7,410 nucleotides of DNA from Ekhidna sp. (GCA_028821635.1 JAPPDO010000020.1:1-7410); one strand, 5' to 3'. Counted from the stretch's first letter, positions 1 to 7,132 are shown. Numbers and translations: made by a program. The notes: generated from the letters alone by a model not told the origin.

Positions 1-438
1 GATGCCGACGGTGACGCACTGACCTACACCGCCGCACGGGGCGACGGCTCAGCCCTGCCCACGTGGCTGACCTTCAATGCAACCGCCCGCACCTTCTCCG
101 GCACCCCGCAGGCCGCCGACGCAGGGACACTCACCGTGAAAGTCACCGCCACCGACGGCAACGGCGGCACGGTTTCCGATAGTTTTGACATCACGGTACA
201 GGAGAGGGGTCCGTTGGGGGCAGACGATGCAGCGGAAGCTGTCGTCTTCCCCAACCCTTCGGGCCGCTACTTGGAGGTGCGGTCTCCGGCCGAAGGTATC
301 TTCAAGATTCTGAGCCTCAGCGGCAAGCCGTTGCTGGAAGGTGCTACGAACACAAGGATAGACATCACCTCCCTGCGAGGCGGCCTGTATCTGGTACAGC
401 TACCGGACGGGCGTTTGTTGAAATTTATAAAGAAGTAA
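1..438 (+). CDS. 3' end of a secreted cadherin/Ig-like repeat protein with T9SS sorting domain (5' partial)
   Basis: This is the last 145 codons of a gene that begins before the window and is open in frame from base 1. Residues 1-66 form one putative Ig / dystroglycan-cadherin-like (He_PIG/CADG) repeat: a [11 protein letters not shown] start, the [18 protein letters not shown] core, then [19 protein letters not shown]. Residues 67-79 are a short linker. Residues 80-145 are a T9SS type A C-terminal sorting domain, with FPNPSG near its start, LSLSGK in the middle and [18 protein letters not shown] at the end. Proteins of this kind are exported to the periplasm by Sec, then carried across the outer membrane by the type IX system, which removes the sorting domain. 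The repeat suggests adhesion or an extracellular multidomain enzyme; which one lies in the missing part. By eye the DNA is far richer in G+C than the genes to its right. An intrinsic terminator follows 11 bases after the stop. Confidence 0.9.
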   Translation, partial: DADGDALTYTAARGDGSALPTWLTFNATARTFSGTPQAADAGTLTVKVTATDGNGGTVSDSFDITVQERGPLGADDAAEAVVFPNPSGRYLEVRSPAEGIFKILSLSGKPLLEGATNTRIDITSLRGGLYLVQLPDGRLLKFIKK

Positions 439-449
439 AAGAACCTCTT

Positions 450-481
450 GCAGCACCCTCACATGAGAGTGTTGCTTTTTT
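450..481 (+). terminator. Rho-independent terminator after the T9SS-sorted gene
   Basis: Stem arms at 450-460 (GCAGCACCCTC) and 465-475 (GAGAGTGTTGC) pair over 11 positions, with one G-U wobble and one C-A mismatch. The loop is ACAT, and six T residues follow at 476-481. The position just after the stop at 438 fits termination of the upstream gene. Confidence 0.8.
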
Positions 482-634
482 ATCACTGCCATCACATTCC
501 CAAGCAACACATTTCTAGTAACATGTCCCATTACTCGTAAAATTCTTATGCCGTTCACAAAAGGCTTAGGTTCCCTGTTTAACCAAAGTAACTCATCAAT
601 CCTACCCCTTTTTTAACAAACGCATTGAATGGGT

Positions 635-642
635 TTACTTTG
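635..642 (+). promoter_or_regulatory. possible Bacteroidota -7 element before the transporter gene
   Basis: TTACTTTG matches 7 of 8 positions of the Bacteroidota -7 consensus TAnnTTTG. It ends 14 bases before the ATG at 657, which would leave a very short leader. I see no clear TTTG -33 element at the right distance, so this is weak support. Confidence 0.3.
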
Positions 643-656
643 ATTAGATTCGGGTC

Positions 657-1535
657 ATGAAGTTAAATGTTTTGGGACTTTTTGCAGTTCCTGTCCTTAT
701 TTGGGGCTCTACTTTTTATGTTATCAAATTCCAATTGGGAGTTGTAGATCCCACTTGGTCTGTAAGCTATCGGTTTATTCTATCGGGGGTCATTTTACTC
801 GGCGTTGCAAAACTCAAAAAACTAAACCTTCTCTTTACGCCACCACAGCATCGATTCATCTTTCAGCAAGGTATTCTTCTTTTTGGACTTAATTATTTAC
901 TTATTTATGTAGCTGAGGAGCAACTTACGAGTGCACTTGTAGCAGTAGCTTTTTCTACCATCGTATTCCTTAATATTCTTTTTGGAGCTATTTTTCTTAA
1001 ACGTAAGTCAGAGAAAAAGGTATCTGTCGGGGCTTTACTGGGAGTTGCGGGAACGTTTCTGTTATTTAGAAATGATTTATTGGATATAAGATTTGATGAA
1101 CTGCCGCTTTTCCATTTATCAATCTGCCTTCTAGCTGTGGTTATTGCCTCATTAGGAAACATAACCTCAGCATATAATCAGGCAAATTCTCTTCCGGTGC
1201 TTCAAACAAATGCCTTTGGTATGTTGTATGGAGGTATTTTCATTGGAATCATTGCATTGGTATCGGGAAGATCAATCGCTTTTGATTTCCGTATTGAGTA
1301 TTCATTCTCATTGCTCTACCTCTCCATTTTTGGATCAATCCTAGCTTTTGGTGCCTATCTCACGCTTGTTGGGAAGATAGGTGCGGATAAAGCCGCTTAT
1401 GTATTGATCATTATACCCGTGATTGCCGTGTTTCTATCTATTATTTTTGAAGGATATGAGTTCAACATACAGGTAATACTTGGTATGTTTTTAATTCTTG
1501 GCGGTAATTTAATTGTTGTGCAAAAGAAGTCATAA
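657..1535 (+). CDS. EamA/DMT-family transporter, 10 transmembrane segments
   Basis: This encodes a 292-residue inner-membrane protein of the drug/metabolite transporter superfamily, at the usual length for EamA proteins. About ten hydrophobic segments are visible, near residues 4-22, 35-51, 68-85, 91-113, 122-137, 150-172, 182-203, 216-237, 246-264 and 271-289, consistent with two EamA repeats of five helices each. The first repeat opens with PVLIWGSTFYVIK, a typical EamA signature. The second carries SIFGSILAFGAYLTLVGKIG and a closing LILGGN. A short basic tail (QKKS) ends the protein. Family members export amino acids, nucleosides or other metabolites, but the substrate cannot be read from sequence. 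The ATG at 657 is the natural start because the first helix begins at once; there is no Shine-Dalgarno site. rarA begins 25 bases after the stop on the same strand, so the two may be co-transcribed, although a hairpin lies between them. Confidence 0.88.
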   Translation: MKLNVLGLFAVPVLIWGSTFYVIKFQLGVVDPTWSVSYRFILSGVILLGVAKLKKLNLLFTPPQHRFIFQQGILLFGLNYLLIYVAEEQLTSALVAVAFSTIVFLNILFGAIFLKRKSEKKVSVGALLGVAGTFLLFRNDLLDIRFDELPLFHLSICLLAVVIASLGNITSAYNQANSLPVLQTNAFGMLYGGIFIGIIALVSGRSIAFDFRIEYSFSLLYLSIFGSILAFGAYLTLVGKIGADKAAYVLIIIPVIAVFLSIIFEGYEFNIQVILGMFLILGGNLIVVQKKS

Positions 1536-1559
1536 TACTAAAATAGTTAGTATTATTTT
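1532..1559 (+). other. AT-rich hairpin between transporter stop and rarA start
   Basis: A perfect 9-base inverted repeat, 1532-1540 (ATAATACTA) and 1548-1556 (TAGTATTAT), encloses a 7-base loop. A competing smaller hairpin, ACTA-aaa-TAGT at 1537-1547, uses part of the same arm. A short T run reaches to the rarA ATG at 1561. The stem is nearly all A-T pairs, so it could be only a weak terminator. Its position over the transporter stop codon and against the rarA start could also affect rarA translation. Confidence 0.45.
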
Positions 1560-1560
1560 T

Positions 1561-2835
1561 ATGAATATGTTTCAAAATAATTTCCCACTTGCCGAGCGAA
1601 TGCGTCCATCTAAACTTTCAGATTTAGTTGGACAGAATCATTTAATAGGAGAAAATAGTGTACTGAGTAAAGCAATCACTTCAGGTCAGATTCCCTCCAT
1701 GATTTTATGGGGTCCTCCGGGAACAGGCAAAACAACCATTGCTAACATTATTGCAAATGAGGTAAAAAGGCCATTTCACACACTAAGTGCAGTCAGTTCA
1801 GGTGTAAAAGAAGTCAGAAAAGTTATACAAACCGTCGGTAGAGGAAGTAAGGTAATCCTTTTTATTGACGAAATTCACCGATTTAATAAAGCTCAGCAAG
1901 ATGCCTTACTTGGTGCTGTCGAAAAAGGCGTAATAACCTTGATTGGGGCCACGACTGAAAACCCAAGTTTTGAAATAAACTCAGCGTTGATCTCACGATC
2001 TCACGTTTATATGCTCAACGCTCTCACTAAGGAAGACCTTCTTCAACTTGCTCAAAAAGCTATCAGAGAGGATGTTGATTTAAGTAAGGAGGAGATAGTA
2101 TTAAAAGAGACGGAGGCTTTGTTCAATTTATCCGGGGGAGATGGAAGGAGACTTCTAAACTTATTAGAACTCCTAATCAAGAGTGATAAAGAAAAGAAGA
2201 AAATCATTACAGATGAGAAAGTAACCAAAGTTGCCCAACAAAAAACAGTCCTCTACGACAAGAAGGGCGAAATGCATTATGACATTATATCAGCATTTAT
2301 TAAGTCAATAAGAGGGAGTGACCCCAATGCGGCCGTCTATTACCTTGCTCGGATGATTGCAGGAGGGGAGGATGTAAAATTTATTGCCAGAAGGCTTATA
2401 ATATTAGCTTCGGAGGATATTGGCAATGCCAATCCCACAGCACTTGTTATGGCAACAAATGCCTTTCAGGCTGTGAATTTGATTGGCTATCCGGAGGCGA
2501 GAATTATCTTATCGCAATGTGTTACCTATCTTGCATCTTCTCCCAAAAGTAACGCAAGCTACATGGCAATCGGTAAGGCTCAATCTCTCATAGAGAGGAC
2601 AGGTGATCTTTCAATTCCATTGGCCATCCGAAACTCATCTACTCAACTAATGAAAGATTCCGGTTATAGTAAGGGATATAAATATGCACATGATCATCCA
2701 ATGAATTTTGCCGAAATGGAATTTTTCCCTGAAGAAATTAAAGGAATAAAACTCTATGATCCGGGGAAGAATGCCAGAGAAGAGGAGTTAAGAAAATTTT
2801 TGAAGGCTCGATGGAAGGGTAAGTATGAGTATTAA
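1561..2835 (+). CDS. rarA: replication-associated recombination protein RarA (MgsA), AAA+ ATPase
   Basis: This is a 424-residue protein of the RarA/MgsA/Mgs1 (WRNIP1) family, cytosolic DNA-dependent ATPases that act at stalled replication forks and on SSB-coated DNA ends. The N-terminal PLAERMRPSKLSDLVGQNHLIG is the family signature. Walker A is GPPGTGKT at residues 51-58, Walker B is VILFIDEIH at 98-106, sensor 1 is IGATTENPS at 128-136, the arginine finger is in LISRS (R146), and sensor 2 is GDGRRLLN. The C-terminal tetramerisation domain begins near residue 245 (FIKSIRGSDPNAAVYYLARM) and includes RRLIILASEDIGNANP; the end, KLYDPGKNAREEELRKFLKARWKGKY, is also typical. All catalytic residues are present. 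I chose the ATG at 1561; the frame is open further up to a TTG at 1513, but that would add residues unlike the family and overlap the transporter gene. ATG 1567 is possible. The stop codon overlaps that of the convergent gene. Confidence 0.96.
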   Translation: MNMFQNNFPLAERMRPSKLSDLVGQNHLIGENSVLSKAITSGQIPSMILWGPPGTGKTTIANIIANEVKRPFHTLSAVSSGVKEVRKVIQTVGRGSKVILFIDEIHRFNKAQQDALLGAVEKGVITLIGATTENPSFEINSALISRSHVYMLNALTKEDLLQLAQKAIREDVDLSKEEIVLKETEALFNLSGGDGRRLLNLLELLIKSDKEKKKIITDEKVTKVAQQKTVLYDKKGEMHYDIISAFIKSIRGSDPNAAVYYLARMIAGGEDVKFIARRLIILASEDIGNANPTALVMATNAFQAVNLIGYPEARIILSQCVTYLASSPKSNASYMAIGKAQSLIERTGDLSIPLAIRNSSTQLMKDSGYSKGYKYAHDHPMNFAEMEFFPEEIKGIKLYDPGKNAREEELRKFLKARWKGKYEY

Positions 2836-3555
2836 ATCTTAAAAGCCACTCCAAATTTAATAATAACAAGTCCGTCGTCGATTCTCTCGGTTGTGCTTTG
2901 ACAGTTATATCATCAATGCCCAAAGCACTCGTAACAGGAACTATCCACGATTCCGTATCACTGCCGTCGTAGTATTGAGCTTTCTGTCCCCGAAAAAAAT
3001 CAATTCTTAAGTCAAGAAAGGCATTACCACTAAGGTTGAACAAAAGGCCGCCCCCAAACCATAACTCAAAATCCAGTCATTTAAGACGTTCAATCTTGCG
3101 ATAACATTAGAATCAATTAATGGCTCCTCATCCTCCTCAAAGAGTTCTGACCCTTTTACAATTGATTCATCTTTATCACGAATCTTGTTAATAGTTGAAA
3201 TAGTTCTAAAGCCAAAAAGCACTTCTCCATAAGGTTGGATAGAACCAAGGGGGACGACTGCTCTTACAAAAAGGTAGGTTCCAAATAGTTTGTTAGTGTT
3301 AATAATTTTATGACGGTTGTTTATTTTTCTTGTGCTTCTTCCGTATACCATGTAATTGATATTCAATCCTGAATAAACCGGAATTCCTTTCTGGAGTGGA
3401 ATAGCATAGGACAAATCCACGCCAAATCCGGTTGCATCTGTGTTTTCTTTAAAATTATTTTGAGGTAAGCCAAGTGAAAAGCCGATACTTCCCGTTTGTG
3501 CCTGACCAACCATGAAACTAAAAATAAAAACTAAGTGAAGTGAAATCTTTCTCAT
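2832..3555 (-). pseudogene. outer-membrane beta-barrel protein gene, broken by two frameshifts
   Basis: The gene starts at the ATG 3555-3553 with a signal peptide (hydrophobic residues 6-16, likely cleavage after GQA at residue 19). It continues with alternating, glycine- and aromatic-rich strands of a Bacteroidota porin-like outer-membrane barrel. The first frame reads to about codon 168 (SYGLG) and then runs into a stop at 3009-3007. Adding one base at the C5 run at 3051-3055 restores GGGLLFNLSGNAFLDLRIDF and onward in the next frame. A second missing base near the T3 run at 2897-2899 restores STTERIDDGLVIIKFGVAFKI and a stop at 2834-2832, a classic barrel end with a final aromatic strand. 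The repaired protein would be about 241 residues, normal for such barrels. Either the gene is a young pseudogene or two sequencing errors are present. Its stop codon overlaps that of convergent rarA. The ligand or role is unknown. Confidence 0.8.
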
Positions 3556-3726
3556 GTCAGTGATTCATAAGTATAATTTCTTGGGTCGTGTTATTGATTT
3601 AATGCTAAAGGTCTAATCTGGCATAAATATAGCTGGCCACCCTCACAATAACATTATAAATTTAATAACAAAATGAAAGTAGAATAAAGATACTAAACAA
3701 CCTTCACTTGATATAGCTAAAAATTA

Positions 3727-3762
3727 TGCCTGTGGCAGGAACATTCCGGCGTGTCCACGCCG
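3727..3762. repeat. cluster of short dyads ending in a GC-rich hairpin
   Basis: Consecutive small inverted repeats occur here: TGCC-tgt-GGCA (3727-3737, overlapping CCTG-tgg-CAGG), GGAA-ca-TTCC (3738-3747), and a perfect 7-base pair CGGCGTG-tc-CACGCCG (3747-3762). The last is strikingly GC-rich inside very AT-rich DNA. No T run follows, so it is not a standard terminator. It resembles a REP-type intergenic palindrome, but only one copy is in the window. Confidence 0.5.
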
Positions 3763-3785
3763 ACTTATTATAGAATAGAGAAAGG

Positions 3786-3818
3786 ATTGATTAGATTACA
3801 CAAAAAATAGCATATTTG
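3786..3818 (+). promoter_or_regulatory. candidate Bacteroidota-type promoter of the thrS operon
   Basis: ATTG at 3786-3789 could serve as the -33 element. CATATTTG at 3811-3818 matches 7 of 8 positions of the -7 consensus TAnnTTTG, and the spacing between them is 21 bases. Transcription would start near 3824, giving a leader of about 60 bases before the thrS ATG. The match is by eye only. Confidence 0.5.
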
Positions 3819-3886
3819 CAACTCCAAAAACCGGACATAAGTGAACTTTCAGCTTTAAAGTTAGCATCTATCAAACCTAATAATTA

Positions 3887-5851
3887 ATGAGTGACCAGAT
3901 CACCATTACACTCCCCGACGGGTCTCTACGATCCTGCCAAAAAGGAAGCACAGCCTTAGACATCGCAAAGACCATAAGCGAAGGTCTCGCAAGAAATGTG
4001 CTTGCAGCGAAGGTGAATGGAGAGGTAAGAGATTCATTTCAGCCTATTGAGGAGGATGTCACGCTTCAGTTGATAACCTGGAATGATAAAGAAGGCAAAT
4101 CAACGCTGTGGCATTCATCTGCGCACCTGATGGCCGAAGCACTCGAAGCACTTTATCCCGGGATCAAGTTCGGTATTGGCCCCTCCATCGAAAGTGGATT
4201 TTATTATGATGTAGACTTCGGAGATCAGGAATTTGATTCGGAAAATTTAAAGTTGATCGAGGATAAGATGCTTGAATTGGCACGGCAAAAGCATGCGTAT
4301 ATACGAAAACGTATCTCCAAAGCCGAGGCCATAGCCTATTTTGAAGAAAAGGGTGATGAATATAAACTGGAGCTATTGGAAGGACTGCAGGATGGGCAAA
4401 TAACCTTTTACACACAGGGAAACTTCACCGACTTGTGCAAAGGGCCACATATTCCAAATACCGCATTTATAAAAGCTGCTAAAATATTGAATGTGGCAGG
4501 TGCCTATTGGAGGGGAGACGAAAACAGAAAGCAACTAACAAGGCTTTATGGAATCACCTTCCCAAAACAAAAAGAGCTTACAGCACACCTTGAGTTGTTG
4601 GAAAAAGCTAGGCTAAGAGATCACCGAAAAATCGGGAAAGAGCTGGAACTGTTTACTTTTTCTGAAAAAGTAGGGAAAGGGTTGCCGCTTTGGCTGCCTA
4701 AAGGAGCTATTTTGAAGGAGCGTTTAGAGAATTTCTTGAGAAAGGCGCAACTCATGGCTGGATATGACCAGGTAGTTTCACCGCACATTGGAGGAAAGGA
4801 ATTGTATGTCACCTCTGGTCATTATGCTAAATATGGCGAAGGTTCATTTCAGCCGATCCATACGCCCGCCGAAGATGAGGAGTTTTTATTGAAGCCAATG
4901 AACTGCCCCCACCACTGTGAGATATTCAAGTCAAAACCTCGCTCATACAAAGAACTGCCAATTAGATATGCAGAGTTCGGCACTGTATACAGGTACGAGC
5001 AAAGCGGGGAACTTCACGGGCTTACTCGAGTTAGAGGATTTACCCAAGATGATGCACATATCTTCTGCACTGACGAGCAGGTCAAGAGTGAATTTGCCAA
5101 AGTCATTGATTTAGTATTGTATGTTTTCAGATCGCTGGGTTTTGAAGATTTTACCGTGCAGGTATCGCTTCGTGATTCTGAAAACTCTGAAAAATACATC
5201 GGAGATGACGAATCATGGGAAAAAGCAGAAAGAGATATTCGCGAAGTTGCAGAAGAAAAAGGGCTTACTACTGTTATCAAGCCCGGAGAGGCTGCCTTTT
5301 ATGGGCCAAAACTGGACTTTATGGTGAAAGATGCGTTAGGCCGGGAGTGGCAGCTTGGAACTATCCAAGTAGATTATACGCTTCCCGAACGCTTTGAACT
5401 GGAATATATCGGAAGTGACAATCAAAAACATCGGCCCGTAATGATCCATCGTGCGCCTTTTGGGTCTATGGAGCGCTTCATTGCTATTCTCATTGAAAAT
5501 ACCGCAGGCAACTTCCCTTTATGGCTCGCACCGGAACAAACTGCCATTCTTCCAATTTCCGAAAAGTATCACGATTATGCAAAAAATGTCTTTCTTAAAA
5601 TGCAGGAAAGCGATATTCGAGGATTTGTTGATGAGAGAGATGAGAAGATTGGTAAAAAAATACGTGATGCAGAAATTAAAAAAGTTCCTTTCATGTTAAT
5701 TGTGGGAGAAAGAGAGCAGGAAAGAAAACAGGTCTCCGTTCGTCAACATGGGTTAGGAGATATTGGTACGGTGGATTTTACTGAATTTGTCAGCTTTTTC
5801 AAAAATAAAATCGTAGAAAATAGTGAATTAAGTTTTGACATCACAGAATAA
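3887..5851 (+). CDS. thrS: threonyl-tRNA synthetase
   Basis: This encodes a 654-residue cytosolic enzyme that charges tRNA-Thr with threonine using ATP, close to the usual bacterial length of about 640-650. Residues 1-65 are the TGS domain. The editing domain follows, with the HxxxH pair H76/H80 in [11 protein letters not shown] and the second editing-site element C184/H188 in DLCKGPH; it removes serine wrongly attached to tRNA-Thr. The class II catalytic core carries motif 2 around [16 protein letters not shown] (R369) and motif 3 in [11 protein letters not shown]. The three zinc ligands that recognise threonine are present: C340 (MNCPHH), H391 (DDAHIF) and H521. The anticodon-binding domain runs from about residue 548 ([11 protein letters not shown]) to the end. 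No truncation or missing residue is apparent. The ATG at 3887 starts the TGS domain directly and has no Shine-Dalgarno site. infC follows 53 bases later, as first member of the conserved thrS-infC-rpmI-rplT cluster. Confidence 0.98.
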   Translation: MSDQITITLPDGSLRSCQKGSTALDIAKTISEGLARNVLAAKVNGEVRDSFQPIEEDVTLQLITWNDKEGKSTLWHSSAHLMAEALEALYPGIKFGIGPSIESGFYYDVDFGDQEFDSENLKLIEDKMLELARQKHAYIRKRISKAEAIAYFEEKGDEYKLELLEGLQDGQITFYTQGNFTDLCKGPHIPNTAFIKAAKILNVAGAYWRGDENRKQLTRLYGITFPKQKELTAHLELLEKARLRDHRKIGKELELFTFSEKVGKGLPLWLPKGAILKERLENFLRKAQLMAGYDQVVSPHIGGKELYVTSGHYAKYGEGSFQPIHTPAEDEEFLLKPMNCPHHCEIFKSKPRSYKELPIRYAEFGTVYRYEQSGELHGLTRVRGFTQDDAHIFCTDEQVKSEFAKVIDLVLYVFRSLGFEDFTVQVSLRDSENSEKYIGDDESWEKAERDIREVAEEKGLTTVIKPGEAAFYGPKLDFMVKDALGREWQLGTIQVDYTLPERFELEYIGSDNQKHRPVMIHRAPFGSMERFIAILIENTAGNFPLWLAPEQTAILPISEKYHDYAKNVFLKMQESDIRGFVDERDEKIGKKIRDAEIKKVPFMLIVGEREQERKQVSVRQHGLGDIGTVDFTEFVSFFKNKIVENSELSFDITE

Positions 5852-5893
5852 TTACGATATTTACATTTTGATTTTATAATGTTCAATTAAAAC

Positions 5894-5900
5894 AAAGGAG
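5894..5900 (+). promoter_or_regulatory. strong Shine-Dalgarno site that sets the infC start
   Basis: AAAGGAG lies four bases before the ATC at 5905. It is the only strong ribosome-binding site I see in the window; the other genes have A/T-rich leaders without one. It supports initiation at the non-standard codon rather than further downstream. Confidence 0.75.
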
Positions 5901-5904
5901 TACA

Positions 5905-6459
5905 ATCGCAAAACAAAGAAGAAGAAACCCATTAAGTGCACGACGGGAAGAGCCTTATAAGGTAAACGAGAAGATAACTGCAAAAAGAGTAAGAGTCGTT
6001 GGTGATAACGTGAAGATAGATGTTTATCGGATCGAGCAAGCACTCAAGATGGCAGAAGGACAAAATCTGGACTTGGTAGAGATTTCACCAAATGTAGATC
6101 CGCCAATCTGCAAAGTGATTGACTATTCTAAGTTTAAATATGAGCAGAAAAAGAAAAAGAAGGAGATTAAAGCAAAGGCACAAAAAACCGTCGTAAAAGA
6201 GATTAGGTTTGGGCCAAACACCGATGGTCATGATTTCAATTTTAAGTTAAATCATGCCGTTAAGTTCCTAAAAGACGGATCAAAAGTGAAAGCGTATGTC
6301 CATTTCTATGGACGCTCAATCGTTTTTAAAGACAGAGGGGAAATTTTGTTACTCAAGTTTGCGCAGGCACTCGAAGAGTACGGAAAAGTAGAGCAGTTTC
6401 CAAAGATGGAAGGGAAACGAATGACTTTGTTTTTAGCTCCAAAAACCTTAAAAAAATAA
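5905..6459 (+). CDS. infC: translation initiation factor IF-3, starting at a rare AUC codon
   Basis: IF-3 binds the 30S ribosomal subunit, prevents premature joining of 50S, and checks the start codon and initiator tRNA. The protein read from 5905 has 184 residues, normal for the family. The IF3 N-domain covers about residues 15-83 ([10 protein letters not shown], then [20 protein letters not shown] and the KFKYEQ motif). A lysine-rich linker follows ([13 protein letters not shown]), then the C-domain at about 94-180 ([18 protein letters not shown] to MTLFLAPK). No ATG, GTG or TTG exists in frame between the upstream TGA (5869-5871) and residue 36. The GTG at 6010 (residue 36) would remove conserved N-domain sequence. 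ATC at 5905, four bases after AAAGGAG and followed by the basic AKQRRR start common in this group, is therefore the likely initiator. E. coli infC uses AUU for feedback control by IF-3; the same logic is inferred here. rpmI starts 20 bases downstream. Confidence 0.93.
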   Translation: MAKQRRRNPLSARREEPYKVNEKITAKRVRVVGDNVKIDVYRIEQALKMAEGQNLDLVEISPNVDPPICKVIDYSKFKYEQKKKKKEIKAKAQKTVVKEIRFGPNTDGHDFNFKLNHAVKFLKDGSKVKAYVHFYGRSIVFKDRGEILLLKFAQALEEYGKVEQFPKMEGKRMTLFLAPKTLKK

Positions 6460-6479
6460 TAAACAAAGCAGTAAACAAG

Positions 6480-6674
6480 ATGCCGAAACTTAAAACAAAT
6501 TCCAGTGCGAAGAAGCGATTTAAGCTGACAGGCACCGGAAAGATCAAAAGAAAGCACGCATTCAAAAACCATATCCTGACCAAAAAGGAAACCAAACAAA
6601 AGAGAAATCTTGGTTACATGACTGTGGTGGATAAAGCGGACAAGAAAAACATTAAAGCTTTGATGAATCTGTAA
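6480..6674 (+). CDS. rpmI: 50S ribosomal protein L35 (bL35)
   Basis: This is a 64-residue, strongly basic protein of the large ribosomal subunit, at the normal length for L35. The opening [20 protein letters not shown] and the internal [16 protein letters not shown] are family signatures. The ATG at 6480 lies 20 bases after the infC stop with no Shine-Dalgarno site, which implies co-transcription. It sits in its usual place between infC and rplT. Only the last part of the protein ([16 protein letters not shown]) is less distinctive. No defect is seen. Confidence 0.97.
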   Translation: MPKLKTNSSAKKRFKLTGTGKIKRKHAFKNHILTKKETKQKRNLGYMTVVDKADKKNIKALMNL

Positions 6675-6685
6675 TTTCTTAAATT

Positions 6686-6697
6686 GGTCAATTGACC
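6686..6697. promoter_or_regulatory. perfect 12-base palindrome between rpmI and rplT
   Basis: GGTCAATTGACC is perfectly self-complementary and lies in the 89-base gap between the rpmI stop and the rplT start. As RNA it could fold as GGTC-AATT-GACC; as DNA it could be a dimeric protein site. In E. coli, L20 represses rpmI-rplT by binding the mRNA, so an RNA role is conceivable, but I do not recognise a known L20-binding structure. Confidence 0.4.
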
Positions 6698-6763
6698 GGA
6701 ATATGAATGTCAAATTCAATCATTAATTGAAAAAGTTCGGAAAAGAATCGTTAAAAAAATAAA

Positions 6764-7105
6764 ATGAGATCAGTAAATCACGTTGCTTCCAGAGCGAAGC
6801 GAAAAAAGATGATGAAGCATGCTAAAGGATACTTTGGCAGAAGAAAGAATGTTTGGACCGTATCCAAGAATGCGGTGGAGAAAGGATGGCAGTACGCATA
6901 CAGAGACCGTAAAGTCAAGAAAAGAGAATTTAGATCTCTTTGGATTCAACGAATTAATGCCGGAGCAAGGGTGTATGGGATGTCTTACTCACAGTTTATG
7001 GGTAAGTTGGCAACAGCAGGAATCGAAATCAACAGAAAAGTGCTTGCCGATTTGGCGATGAATGAGCCTAAGGCATTCAAAGCAATCGTTGATAAAGTGA
7101 AATAA
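6764..7105 (+). CDS. rplT: 50S ribosomal protein L20 (bL20)
   Basis: This is a 113-residue basic protein of the large subunit that binds 23S rRNA and is needed early in 50S assembly. The N-terminal [28 protein letters not shown] is the rRNA-binding extension typical of the family. The globular part contains [23 protein letters not shown] and ends with the helical [20 protein letters not shown]. The ATG at 6764 gives MRSVNHV; homologues as I recall them often begin MPRSVNHV, so this one appears one residue shorter. It is the last gene of the cluster, separated from rpmI by 89 bases. In other bacteria L20 acts as translational repressor of its own operon; whether it does so here is not shown by the sequence. 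Confidence 0.97.
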   Translation: MRSVNHVASRAKRKKMMKHAKGYFGRRKNVWTVSKNAVEKGWQYAYRDRKVKKREFRSLWIQRINAGARVYGMSYSQFMGKLATAGIEINRKVLADLAMNEPKAFKAIVDKVK

Positions 7106-7132
7106 GCAGCATCCATTTAAAAAATATGTTGC
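7106..7132 (+). terminator. weak hairpin after rplT, doubtful terminator
   Basis: GCAGCAT at 7106-7112 can pair with ATGTTGC at 7126-7132 (seven pairs, one G-U) around a 13-base AT-rich loop. It starts right after the rplT stop. There is no T run behind it (CCCAATCA follows), so it is at best a weak or factor-dependent terminator or an mRNA end-protecting structure. Confidence 0.3.

Larger units (their letters stand above)
3556..3886. other. intergenic region between divergent beta-barrel gene and thrS
   Basis: These 331 AT-rich bases separate two genes transcribed away from each other, so both should be driven from here. Toward thrS there is a candidate promoter at 3786-3818. Toward the beta-barrel gene, 3624-3631 reads TATATTTA on the - strand, 7 of 8 with TAnnTTTG, but no convincing -33 partner is visible. 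A cluster of dyads with a GC-rich hairpin lies at 3727-3762. I see no open reading frame of note and no RNA gene. Confidence 0.6.

Noticed and set aside
1513..1560. Upstream TTG start for rarA adding 16 residues
   Set aside because: The extra residues do not resemble the family N-terminus, would overlap the transporter gene and cover the hairpin. ATG 1561 leads straight into the conserved PLAERMRP region.
2738..2831. Continuation of the middle barrel frame past the barrel end, antisense to rarA
   Set aside because: After about base 2897 this frame loses barrel-like sequence, while a neighbouring frame shows a classic beta-barrel C-terminus ending at 2832. The extension is a shadow of rarA.
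3747..3762. GC-rich hairpin as a Rho-independent terminator
   Set aside because: No T run follows on either strand, and the flanking genes diverge, so no transcript needs to end here.
4164..5699. Several 60-88 codon open frames on both strands inside thrS
   Set aside because: They overlap a fully conserved synthetase gene and show no protein-family features; they are frame shadows.
5835..5880. TTGACA (5835-5840) and TATAAT (5875-5880) as a sigma-70 promoter for infC
   Set aside because: The spacing is 34 bases rather than about 17, the first motif lies within thrS codons, and Bacteroidota use a different promoter pattern. No good TAnnTTTG with a -33 partner is present.
6010..6012. GTG as the infC start
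   Set aside because: It would delete about 35 residues, including conserved N-domain sequence ([19 protein letters not shown]), and has no ribosome-binding site.
6306..6719. Antisense open frames over infC and rpmI
   Set aside because: They are explained as complements of lysine-rich codons, which give phenylalanine- and leucine-rich nonsense; no start signal or domain is recognisable.
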